From Actinoalloteichus hymeniacidonis (lineage in GTDB: Bacteria; Actinomycetota; Actinomycetes; Mycobacteriales; Pseudonocardiaceae), in assembly GCF_014203365.1 (NCBI RefSeq), contig NZ_JACHIS010000001.1, positions 124,001-188,000 of the forward strand: DNA of 64,000 bases, read 5' to 3'. Shown one piece after another: positions 33,452 through 40,987 of the stretch (positions are counted from its first letter, which is position 1; every line of letters starts with the position of its first letter). The notes under the pieces were generated by a model. That model did not search any database. It saw only the letters and a list, made by a program, of their open reading frames with translations, and was not told the origin of the DNA. The translations under genes were made by a program, and so were the position numbers.

Positions 33452-34173
33452 CTCCCCTCGGTCTGGTGGCTGAGCGGTTCGGCTGGCGGGCATGGCATTG
33501 TCCTTCCGACGTAGGTCCACACGGCGGGAAACTCGGGATCGGCGGTCGTGATCCGCTTGAGGAACAGCAGGTGAACGCCTGCCTGGGTGGCGGCGTGTTG
33601 GTAGAGCCGACGGTTCAGTTGGACTCGCCCGCTTCGGTCGCGGGCAACCCAGTTGGCGCCGGCGGTCCAGCCGCCCGGCGCGAGCAGGCGGTGAATCTCG
33701 GCGAACCGGGTGGTGAAGTGCTCGTCGTTGCGGCACAAGCCGAGCAACCCGAACTGGGTCACCAGGTCGAAGGCGGTCGCGGTCAGGTCGGCTGGCAGCG
33801 AACCATTCAGGCAGTCGGCGCAGACCCGTGCGACCAATGAGCGGCAGCGTGCCAGGAAATCGTCGGGCTCGGCGCGCCCGCACAGCGCCAGTGCGGTCGT
33901 GTGCACGCCGCGAGGCCGGGCGAGTTCGGCGAACCGGCCCAGGATCTTTAGCCGTGTGCGATCGACGTCGACCGCAACGAGTTGCTGGGCGCGCAGGGCG
34001 ATAGCCCACAGCATCGACTCCGATCCGCAGCCCAGATCCACCCAGGTCGGAATGGGCGGGATGGTCATCAGGGCGGCGAGGATGTCCTCGGTGCCCAGGC
34101 CGAAGCGAAACCGCTCGGCGTAGTAGCGCCGCCAGTACTTGTTCGCGTCGGCCACGGTCTCGTTCCCGCTCAC
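33448..34173 (-). CDS. Class I methyltransferase-fold protein 1
   Basis: A 241-residue protein. Motif I is WVDLGCGSESMLWAI, followed by LVAVDVDRTRLKILGRF, and a later motif FDLVTQFGLLGL is followed by HRLLAPGGW. The fold binds SAM; an aminopropyl-type transfer is also possible in principle next to a SpeD homologue, though no spermidine-synthase signature is visible. GTG 34173 overlaps the stop of methyltransferase 2 (GTGA). The acceptor is unknown. Confidence 0.8.
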   Translation of the reverse strand: MSGNETVADANKYWRRYYAERFRFGLGTEDILAALMTIPPIPTWVDLGCGSESMLWAIALRAQQLVAVDVDRTRLKILGRFAELARPRGVHTTALALCGRAEPDDFLARCRSLVARVCADCLNGSLPADLTATAFDLVTQFGLLGLCRNDEHFTTRFAEIHRLLAPGGWTAGANWVARDRSGRVQLNRRLYQHAATQAGVHLLFLKRITTADPEFPAVWTYVGRTMPCPPAEPLSHQTEGR

Positions 34174-34961
34174 CGCTGGGCTCCGGGATTGGTGGTGGCC
34201 AGGACCTCGGACAGCCCGCCCTGTCCGGGCAGGAACCGCACGTGGACGAATCCGGCGGTGGTGAACGCGTTCCGCAGCTGCTGGATGGAGAACAGGGCCA
34301 GCTCCACCGTGGTCGCGTAGAGGCTGTGTCCTGCGGGGTCGACGTAGTCGAACTCGATGCGCAACCGGGCATCGTCCCGGTGCTGACGGCGACGCCGCAG
34401 GGCCGCCCCACCGGCGTGGGCGGGATCGAACCAGCGGTCGGGTAACCACACCCGATGCTGGCGGGCAGCGTCGTAGAACGTGGCGGAGTCCACCCCGCCA
34501 TCGGGATGCGTGCACGCCACCTGCGCGAGCACCTCGACGCCGGGACGCAGTGCCTGCCGGAGCGCGGTCAGCATGTCGGTCAGCGACGATTGGCAGGCGA
34601 GCTGGTTCAGCGCGGCGTTCGGCATCACCACGAGCTCGACCTCGGAAAGGAACTCCAGCTCGTGTACGTAGGCCACCGCCAAGACCGTTCGTTCGGCGGG
34701 TACACCGGCGTTGACCGCGTGCTCGACGGCGGCGGCGAGCATCTCCGGACAGGCGTCCACCAGCGTCACCGTGGCGCCTGCCTGGGCGTACTCGGTCACG
34801 AAATGCCCTGTGCCGCACGGGATTTCCGCCACGTGCGGGCCGGTGCGCAGTAACCCGCGCAGCAGCCGGGGCCAGCGAACGGTGATGGCTTCGGCGCGGG
34901 CGAACCGTGCCCGTCGCACGTAGGACTGGACCACGGTGACGGCGTCGCTGGTCGCGATCAC
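34170..34961 (-). CDS. Class I methyltransferase-fold protein 2
   Basis: A 263-residue SAM-dependent enzyme. Motif I is VAEIPCGTGHFVTEYAQAGA with VTLVDACPEML, then ELVVMPNAALNQLA and a C-terminal beta sheet. IPCGTG instead of VGCGTG and MPNAALNQL are like small-molecule N- or O-methyltransferases. GTG 34961 overlaps the stop of the alanine-dehydrogenase-like gene (GTGA). Residues before this GTG in the same frame are antisense and were excluded. Confidence 0.8.
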   Translation of the reverse strand: MIATSDAVTVVQSYVRRARFARAEAITVRWPRLLRGLLRTGPHVAEIPCGTGHFVTEYAQAGATVTLVDACPEMLAAAVEHAVNAGVPAERTVLAVAYVHELEFLSEVELVVMPNAALNQLACQSSLTDMLTALRQALRPGVEVLAQVACTHPDGGVDSATFYDAARQHRVWLPDRWFDPAHAGGAALRRRRQHRDDARLRIEFDYVDPAGHSLYATTVELALFSIQQLRNAFTTAGFVHVRFLPGQGGLSEVLATTNPGAQR

Positions 34962-36067
34962 GCCGGGACTCCGTAGAACAGGGCGTGCTGACGGCACACC
35001 GGATGCACCAGTCGGCCGCCCTGGGCGATCCGGGCTGTCTTGATCGCCGCGTCGCTCACGCCGGACAAGGCGACACGGGCCAGGCGCACCAGGTACGGCG
35101 CGGCGTTAGTGGTGTACGCCGCAGTCGTGGTGACCGGCACCAGTGCCGGGAGGGCGTCGAGCTTCACGTGGAGCACGCCTTGAGTCACGCGCGGGGCATC
35201 GCCCGGTTGCTGAACCGTCCCTGCCGTGGGCAAGTAGCCCTCGCCATACCCGCAGGTGGCGTCCACGATCACCGCGCCGGCCTTCATCCCGCGCAGGTCG
35301 GTCTCGGTGATCATCGGAGGCGTGTCGAACGTCGAGATCAGGATCGCGCCGACGACGAGGTCCGCCTCGGCCAGGACGCGCGAGCGCAGCTCCGGCGTGT
35401 TGACCGCGACCCGTACGCCAGCCGGGGCATCCGGCAGGTACCGGCTTGCCGAGTCCTGCGAGCGCGCAAGGACGGTGACCCGCGCTCCGAGCGCAGCAGC
35501 GGTGCGGGCCGCAGCCGCACCGACGGTGCCGCACCCGATCACCACCACCTGGGGTGTGACCGCTCCGGCGACCTCGGCCAGCAGCACCCCGCGTCCACCT
35601 TCGACAGTCTGAAGTGCTTGTGCGCCATACAGAATCGACTGGATACCGGCAATTTCCCCACCGGGGGCCGCCATCGGGAATCGGCCATCCTCTTCGAGGA
35701 ACTCGTAGCTGTATGCCGTGACGCCGCTGTCCGTCAACGCGGCGAGCAGAGCGGGGTCGCCCTCCGCGTGGAACAGCGCGCCGATCGACTGACCGGGCCG
35801 CAACCGAGACAGCTCATTCGGGTTGACGGACTTGTAGCGCAACACCAGCGGCGCGGCCCACACCTCATCCGGTGCGGCGAACCGCACACCTTGCGCGGTG
35901 AGCTCGGCGTCGTCGCAGAAGACCCCCGCACCGAGGCCCGGTTCGGCAAGAACCTCGAACCCCGCCTCGGCCAGGACGCACGCGACCGCCGGGGTGAGCA
36001 ACGTACGCCGGTCACCGACGCTGGATTCGCGCGGGAAGCCGATTACGAGGTCGGTACTGTCGGGCAT
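34958..36067 (-). CDS. Alanine dehydrogenase / opine-synthase-like oxidoreductase
   Basis: A 369-residue member of the alanine dehydrogenase/PNT family. Positions corresponding to the catalytic residues of Ald are kept: Arg in DRRTLLTPA, Lys in LRYKSV, His in ALFHAEG and Asp in VDATCGYGEG. The Rossmann motif is VVIGCGTVGAAAARTAAALG. The GYGEG loop differs from the IDQGG of Ald and recalls the N5-carboxyethyl-ornithine synthase branch, so reductive joining of an amino acid and a keto acid is possible. It is the first gene of the five-gene arm and shares a 250-bp divergent region with the ASCH gene. Confidence 0.8.
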   Translation of the reverse strand: MPDSTDLVIGFPRESSVGDRRTLLTPAVACVLAEAGFEVLAEPGLGAGVFCDDAELTAQGVRFAAPDEVWAAPLVLRYKSVNPNELSRLRPGQSIGALFHAEGDPALLAALTDSGVTAYSYEFLEEDGRFPMAAPGGEIAGIQSILYGAQALQTVEGGRGVLLAEVAGAVTPQVVVIGCGTVGAAAARTAAALGARVTVLARSQDSASRYLPDAPAGVRVAVNTPELRSRVLAEADLVVGAILISTFDTPPMITETDLRGMKAGAVIVDATCGYGEGYLPTAGTVQQPGDAPRVTQGVLHVKLDALPALVPVTTTAAYTTNAAPYLVRLARVALSGVSDAAIKTARIAQGGRLVHPVCRQHALFYGVPA

Positions 36068-36108
36068 CTGCGCCTCCGCTGGTGTGCCGCACTCTTTGTA
36101 GGTGCAGC

Positions 36109-36123
36109 GTCACTTCCCGTGAC
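36109..36123. promoter_or_regulatory. Inverted repeat upstream of the alanine-dehydrogenase-like gene
   Basis: GTCAC-TTCCC-GTGAC lies 42 nt upstream of the minus-strand start and in the divergent region with the ASCH gene. It could be the site for the XRE-type regulator at 36858. The half sites are only 5 bp. Confidence 0.35.
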
Positions 36124-36317
36124 TGTTCGGGCCAGGTCACCGTGTTCATGGCTGTTGCGCACCGGTTGTGGATTCGTTGTTCACCCCTGCGGCGAAATCG
36201 CAGGTGAGCAGGTGAATGGGGGTATCGCAGTGGGACGCCGCGCATCCGGGTGATTACACTTCGTTGGTTTGGGGAGGCCGCTGTCCCGGCGGCATGATCA
36301 GATGACGGGAGCCTGGA

Positions 36318-36830
36318 GTGCAGGACGACCTGTTCGGCACCGCAGAGTTCGATCTCCCGGTCGAGCGGGTGCTGATGTCGCTCAACCCGGAGTACTACGA
36401 GCTGATCTGGCAGCGCCTCAAGCGGCACGAGTTCCGCCGCCGCTATCTCGCTGACCGGCCGACCACGTGGTTCGTCTACCTCACCGCGCCGGTATCCAAG
36501 CTGGCCGCCGTGATCAACCTCGACGAAGCCGTCGTGGCCAGCCCGACCCGGATCGCCGAGATCGCCGATCAGGCTCGCGTCGGCAACGGCGCATCGGTCT
36601 TCGAGTACCTAAAGGACCTGGAGAACGGGTTCGCGCTGCCGATCAGGAAGGTGCGCGAGTTCCCGGGGTTCACCGACGAGGAACTAACCGGCATGCTCGG
36701 CAAATTCCACCCACCGCAGGGCTACACCCTGGTGGACAAGAACCCCACGCTCGCACGCGTATGCGACAAGTTCACAGCGGCCGAACCGGTGAGAGAACTG
36801 GTTGTGGAGCACCCCGCCTCCGTAGCCTGA
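36318..36830 (+). CDS. ASCH/PUA-like domain protein
   Basis: A 170-residue protein whose first 90 residues resemble an ASCH domain: LMSLNPEYYELIWQRLKRHE, FRRRYL and then TTWFVYLTAPVSKLAAVINL. ASCH domains are PUA-like and bind RNA or modified nucleobases, and some are amidohydrolases. The C-terminal half is not assigned. GTG 36318 has GGGAG 6 nt upstream. It is the first gene of the plus-strand arm, 27 nt before the XRE-type regulator. Confidence 0.7.
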   Translation: MQDDLFGTAEFDLPVERVLMSLNPEYYELIWQRLKRHEFRRRYLADRPTTWFVYLTAPVSKLAAVINLDEAVVASPTRIAEIADQARVGNGASVFEYLKDLENGFALPIRKVREFPGFTDEELTGMLGKFHPPQGYTLVDKNPTLARVCDKFTAAEPVRELVVEHPASVA

Positions 36831-36857
36831 TCACATCACGAATGCGGAGGGGGCGAG

Positions 36858-37679
36858 ATGGCCGGGCGTGCACCCAAGAACCCGGCAACCGCTCTGGGGG
36901 TATCCCCGCTGCGGCGAGCGCGCCTGTCGATCCCGGCCACGCTGGAGCAGGTCTGCGAAGATCTCGACAAACGGTCGAAAGAAGGCTCGTCCGGCGTCAC
37001 GCCGAGTATGTTGTCCGGTTGGGAGCTGGGCAAGCACATCACCAGCATCAGGTACCGCAGGGTGCTCGCAGACTACTATGCCCAGCCCCCGGAAGTGCTG
37101 TTCGCCCACCAAGACCAAAAGCTCACCGCCGCATCCGAGACACCGCGCCTGCTGGTCGGCCACCACGATCTGCGCTCTGCCATGACCGAGCTGGTCCGCG
37201 ACGCCGGCCAGTACCTCGCGGTTATGGGATCGCGCTCACGTGACGCGGCCTACCTCGACGCGATCGAGACCGTGCTAGCGCAGCGACCCGAGCTGGTTCA
37301 CTACCGGGTCCTGTTCGGTCCGCCGCACCACCAGGTCCTCAAGGACCACCTGTTGAGACTGATGAAGATCCGCGATCCACACGACCGCAGCCTCGGGTTG
37401 AAGACGCTGCACATCGGCATCGTCGAGGACGACTCCGGAACCCCGGAGCGGTTCTTCTGCGCCTCGGAGTCCACCGCCGTTGTGCCGATCCCTTCACTGA
37501 CCTCGTCCGAGGCGTTCGACTCCGGAGTGCTATTCGAGGCGGCAGTCGCCGAACGCCTGATCGACCACGTACGACAGGTCTACGCCGGAGCCCGTCGGGT
37601 CGAGAGTGACCAGGCCTTGCGCGGCCTGCCGACCGTGCAAAGCGAGACACTCAAACGATGCCCAGCAGAGCGTGGATGA
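36858..37679 (+). CDS. XRE-type regulator with C-terminal sensor domain
   Basis: A 273-residue protein. Residues about 28-80 form a helix-turn-helix (LEQVCEDLDKRS, VTPSMLSGWELGKHITSIRY) with a final LADYYAQPPEVLF. From residue 95 a separate domain follows (MTELVRDAGQYLAVMGSRSR, VHYRVLFGPPHHQVLKDHLL), which looks like a phospholipase-D-fold or small-molecule sensor without an HKD motif. It lies 12 nt before the M20 gene and probably controls this cluster. Confidence 0.75.
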   Translation: MAGRAPKNPATALGVSPLRRARLSIPATLEQVCEDLDKRSKEGSSGVTPSMLSGWELGKHITSIRYRRVLADYYAQPPEVLFAHQDQKLTAASETPRLLVGHHDLRSAMTELVRDAGQYLAVMGSRSRDAAYLDAIETVLAQRPELVHYRVLFGPPHHQVLKDHLLRLMKIRDPHDRSLGLKTLHIGIVEDDSGTPERFFCASESTAVVPIPSLTSSEAFDSGVLFEAAVAERLIDHVRQVYAGARRVESDQALRGLPTVQSETLKRCPAERG

Positions 37680-37691
37680 GGGGAGGTGCCG

Positions 37692-38906
37692 GTGGTGAAC
37701 ACGATCGATCACGGCGGTGAGCACGACGTGCTGGCCGCAGCCACCGAGGACCACGAGTCGGTCATCGCCCTGACCCGTGAACTGGTCGCTATCCCCAGCC
37801 GGGGCGGTATCGACCCCTACGAGCCGGTGCTCAACCGGTTGAGCGGCTGGCTGGAACAGCGCAACCTCGCCAGCACCGTACTCAAGGACAAGACCGGCGC
37901 CACGGTCGGCCTGACCTGCGAGATCCGCGGAACGCGTCCCGGTCCCCGCTGGGTACTCGACGCCTGCTTGGACACGGCGCCTTTCGGCGACGAGACTGCC
38001 TGGACCTATGCGCCGACCGCAGCAATCATCGTAGACGGGTGGCTCTTCGGGCGCGGTAGCGCCGACTCCAAGTCCGGCGCCGCGATCTTCTGCCACATCG
38101 CCACCCGGCTCGCCACCATGACCCACCAACTGCGCGGCAGCCTGGTGCTGCTGTTCGATGTTGACGAGCACACCGGAGCCTTCGGCGGAGCGAAACGCTA
38201 CTTCGAAGGGCCGGACGCGCCCGACGACGTGGCCGGCGTGATGATCGGCTACCCCGGTATGGACAAACTCGTCGTCGGCGGACGCGGCGTGCACCGCGTC
38301 AAACTGCACGTGCACGGTGTGGCCTCGCACTCCGGTGGCAGCAAAACCACCCCGAGCGCCATCGAGAAGTCCGCCAACCTGGTTCGGGTGCTCTCCGCCG
38401 CTGAACTCGCCGACAGCGCCAGCTCCGAATTCCCGATGGCCGGCAAGCTCACCGTGACCGCGATCGAGGGAGGCCAGGGCTACTCGGTCACCCCGGACCT
38501 GTGCACCCTTCACGTCGACGTCCGCACCACCCGCAACTTCGACGACGAAGACGCCGCGCGCCTGCTCAAACACCTCGTCGCCCAAGTCGATGATGCGTGG
38601 CCCGGAACCCAACCAACCCTCATCCAGGTCGACACTCGCTGGCCCGCGTTCTCACTCGCCGAGGACTCCCTCCTGCGCACCGCCATCCTCGATGCCGCCA
38701 CAACGGTCGGTGTCGAGGTCGAGCCCAAGATCGCCGGACCGTCCAATATCGGCAACTACCTTGCTGGCCTGAATATCCCCGCCACCGCAGGTTTCGGCGT
38801 CGACTACGTCGGCCTACACGGCACCGACGAACGCATCCGCTTGGCTACCATTCCCACCATCCAAGCCATCTATCACGCTGCGGTACTAACGCTCCTGTGT
38901 CCGTAG
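37692..38906 (+). CDS. M20 family metallopeptidase-like hydrolase
   Basis: A 404-residue enzyme of the ArgE/DapE/carboxypeptidase type. The metal-site segments LFGRGSADSKSGAA and FDVDEHTGAFGG are conserved, and GVASHSGG in the lid domain and LHGTDERI near the C-terminus fit the family. In the first metal motif the usual GHxDxxP reads ACLDTAP, so the His ligand is replaced by Cys. It may bind zinc differently or act as an amidase of altered activity. GTG 37692 is 5 nt after GGGGAGG and is preferred over GTG 37686, which abuts the ribosome site. Confidence 0.85.
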   Translation: MVNTIDHGGEHDVLAAATEDHESVIALTRELVAIPSRGGIDPYEPVLNRLSGWLEQRNLASTVLKDKTGATVGLTCEIRGTRPGPRWVLDACLDTAPFGDETAWTYAPTAAIIVDGWLFGRGSADSKSGAAIFCHIATRLATMTHQLRGSLVLLFDVDEHTGAFGGAKRYFEGPDAPDDVAGVMIGYPGMDKLVVGGRGVHRVKLHVHGVASHSGGSKTTPSAIEKSANLVRVLSAAELADSASSEFPMAGKLTVTAIEGGQGYSVTPDLCTLHVDVRTTRNFDDEDAARLLKHLVAQVDDAWPGTQPTLIQVDTRWPAFSLAEDSLLRTAILDAATTVGVEVEPKIAGPSNIGNYLAGLNIPATAGFGVDYVGLHGTDERIRLATIPTIQAIYHAAVLTLLCP

Positions 38907-39188
38907 CCCGGCCATGCGCAGTTTCGCCAACGAGCAGTGAGGCGCCCCGGCCCACGGTGGATCGCGGGCGGATGCAGGGCGAAAGTGTTGTCCGAAGAGC
39001 ATCGCCCCAGAACGGCTGTTCGTAGAGGTCCGCTGGCGGGAACGAGTCGCCCAAGGTGTGGAACTAGGACATCGCGACCTGAGGAATGGCGATTAAACTG
39101 AGCGGAGTCTCCTGGTCGCTCATGGTCACAAAGTCTGCCGGAGGGTTGGGGATCATTCCAAACACAACCGAGGGGGGCGGATGCCGAG
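38907..39188. other. Gap between the M20 and deformylase genes
   Basis: About 280 bases with no supportable gene and no clear hairpin. GAGGGGGG at about 39170 is probably the distant ribosome site of the deformylase gene. Confidence 0.5.
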
Positions 39189-40025
39189 ATGAGCCGGTTC
39201 GCATTCGAGCTCGGGAATTCTCGTGGTTGTACACCCGCCAACGATGGACTCCCGGCCCTGCCTAGCGAAACCATGGCCGCATTGGGCATAGTCCAGGACA
39301 CCGATCCGAGGCTGCGGCGATCCGCCCGTGCTTTCGACCTTCCGGTCGAAGCCGATGACGCCCACCGTGTGGTGATCGAACTCAACGCCGCCGCCGAACG
39401 AGTCGCTCAGGCCCACAATTTCGGCAAAGGGATGGGCATCGCGGCGCCACAGATCGCGATCGACAGGGCTGCTGCGATTGTCCGTACTCCGGATGGCGAG
39501 TCAATCACCCTGTTCAACCCTAGAATCATCGAGTCAGGGGGCGAGTCGGATGAGCAGTACGAGGGGTGTCTGTCCTTCTTTGACGTTCGTGGGCAGGTTC
39601 CCCGCTCACACACCATCCACGTCGAGCACACCGTCATCGATGGGACCACGAAGATCACCGTGTTCAAACACGGAATAGCCCGGCTCGTAGCCCACGAGAT
39701 CGACCACCTGCACGGCCACCTGTACACGGACCGGATGCGGGAGGGGATCGAACCAATCCCGGTCGAGCAGTACCGAGGCACCGGGACGAACTGGAAATAC
39801 TCACGGGCCGGGCGCCTTATTGCTCATAGCGATCATCTATCAAACGGAACACATAGGGTGGATGGGGATCAAGCCGAACGTGGAGCCAACTGCGTCGAGA
39901 TCGGGCAGGCTCCCGGCTTGGTCGGCATCAGAGACACCAAGAACCGCGACGGCGGCACTCTCGTGGTCGGACGCGCGGCGTTCGGTGCGTTCCTGACCGC
40001 AGTGAAGACCAACCGCCTCGGCTGA
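39189..40025 (+). CDS. def: Peptide deformylase fused in frame to a DUF397 fragment
   Basis: A 278-residue frame. Residues about 30-205 are a complete deformylase with all three motifs: GMGIAAPQI, EGCLSF and HEIDHLHG, so the metal ligands are intact. Deformylases remove the N-formyl group from new peptides. The normal end would be near YRGTGTNWKY; the frame then runs through about 25 unrelated residues into 46 codons of a DUF397 domain (NCVEIGQAPGLVGIRDTKNR and so on) that are nearly identical to copy B at 31538. The fusion probably arose by recombination. It is the accessory deformylase of the M20/ASCH arm rather than the housekeeping enzyme. Confidence 0.85.
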   Translation: MSRFAFELGNSRGCTPANDGLPALPSETMAALGIVQDTDPRLRRSARAFDLPVEADDAHRVVIELNAAAERVAQAHNFGKGMGIAAPQIAIDRAAAIVRTPDGESITLFNPRIIESGGESDEQYEGCLSFFDVRGQVPRSHTIHVEHTVIDGTTKITVFKHGIARLVAHEIDHLHGHLYTDRMREGIEPIPVEQYRGTGTNWKYSRAGRLIAHSDHLSNGTHRVDGDQAERGANCVEIGQAPGLVGIRDTKNRDGGTLVVGRAAFGAFLTAVKTNRLG

Positions 40026-40070
40026 CCTGCCACGAGAGCAGCCTCCGGACCACGCTGGACCAGAGGCTGT
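39887..40070 (+). repeat. Right copy of the DUF397-terminator duplication
   Basis: Bases 39887-40025 match 31538-31676 with four substitutions. Beyond the stop codon similarity continues but weakens: the hairpin is reduced to CAGCCTC (40039-40045) with GAGGCTG (40063-40069). This end of the duplication has decayed more than the left end. Confidence 0.85.
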
Positions 40071-40112
40071 TTGATCCGCGCCGAAATGGCGCTCCCGACC
40101 ATCGCCAGACTG

Positions 40113-40610
40113 TCAGTCGACGAGCGTGAGGGGCGTGGGACTGAACCGGCCCGCGAGCAGGTCGGCGAGCAGGGCAGGCAGGGTCGCGGGCAAGAGCTTG
40201 TCGCGGCACTGCCGCAGTTCGTCGGCCGGCCACCAACGGCGTTCGATCAGCCCGGCTTTCTCGTTCTCGGTGGGCTTGAGTGCGACCTGCGGCGCGGTGC
40301 TGGGGGTGCGGCCGAGGAAAACGTGCTCGATGCGGTGGTGGTCACGGTCCTTGTAGCGGAAGCGGGATTCGCGGACCCACAGCTCGCGGCCGAGGGCGGG
40401 GAGCATGATTCCGGTCTCCTCGGCGACTTCGCGCCGCGCAGCGTCGTGAAGGTCTTCGCCCTCGTCCAATCCACCACCGGGCAATTCCCACCAGTGGTGA
40501 TCGGGGTCGGCGGGGTCGAGAGCGTGGATGAGCAGCAGACGGTCGGCGGGGTCCAGCAATAGGACACGGGCGCCGATGCGAGGCGTGATGGTGCTGGTCG
40601 AGGCGGTCAT
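40113..40610 (-). CDS. Nudix hydrolase
   Basis: A 165-residue Nudix hydrolase. The Nudix box is GGGLDEGEDLHDAARREVAE followed by ETGI, complete. It opens PRIGARVLLLDPADRLLLIH and has WWELPGGG, the form seen in broad NTP or NDP-sugar hydrolases. The substrate is unknown. It converges on the deformylase fusion gene. Confidence 0.9.
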   Translation of the reverse strand: MTASTSTITPRIGARVLLLDPADRLLLIHALDPADPDHHWWELPGGGLDEGEDLHDAARREVAEETGIMLPALGRELWVRESRFRYKDRDHHRIEHVFLGRTPSTAPQVALKPTENEKAGLIERRWWPADELRQCRDKLLPATLPALLADLLAGRFSPTPLTLVD

Positions 40611-40987
40611 CCTGCGGCTGGTCCTCGCGGTCTCGGCTGACGGATATGTAGTCCGGCAGCCGACCGCGAACCGGCTGGTGGGTCAGAACAACGTGGGCTC
40701 CGGCTCGGCGTGCGTGGCCACCGTGGCGGGGTCCGACGTTAGCAGCGACGTGGTCGCGGACTGAGAAAGGCGCACGGCGAGCCCAGAATGGTCGGTGGGT
40801 CGGGTGAAAGTCGATCGACTCGACTGACCCGCCGATGCACCTCGAAGATGTACACGGCCCACTTGCCAGCCCTATAGGAGCGTTGGCGATCCCTGAGATA
40901 GCACAACGGCGGGACCACGTTCGACGACCATTTCGCCGAGCGTGGTCCCGCCGTTGTTCGTGCTAAGAGCGGGACTTCAGGCCGAAT
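40611..40987. other. Intergenic region between Nudix and Fe-S oxidoreductase genes
   Basis: About 375 bases without a supportable gene. The right part contains the oxidoreductase terminator at 40903-40957. This marks the right border of the accessory region. Confidence 0.6.
40903..40957 (-). terminator. Terminator of the Fe-S oxidoreductase gene
   Basis: A 17-bp perfect stem, 40903-40919 with 40941-40957, encloses a 21-nt loop. It starts 30 nt after the stop codon of the minus-strand gene. Confidence 0.8.

Noticed and set aside
32494-34501. Treating the long minus-strand frame at 32339-34501 as one 720-residue protein
   Set aside because: Only the part after base 33451 downstream is aaRS-like; the upstream part is out of frame with, and overlaps, methyltransferase 1, which has its own motifs and coupled start.
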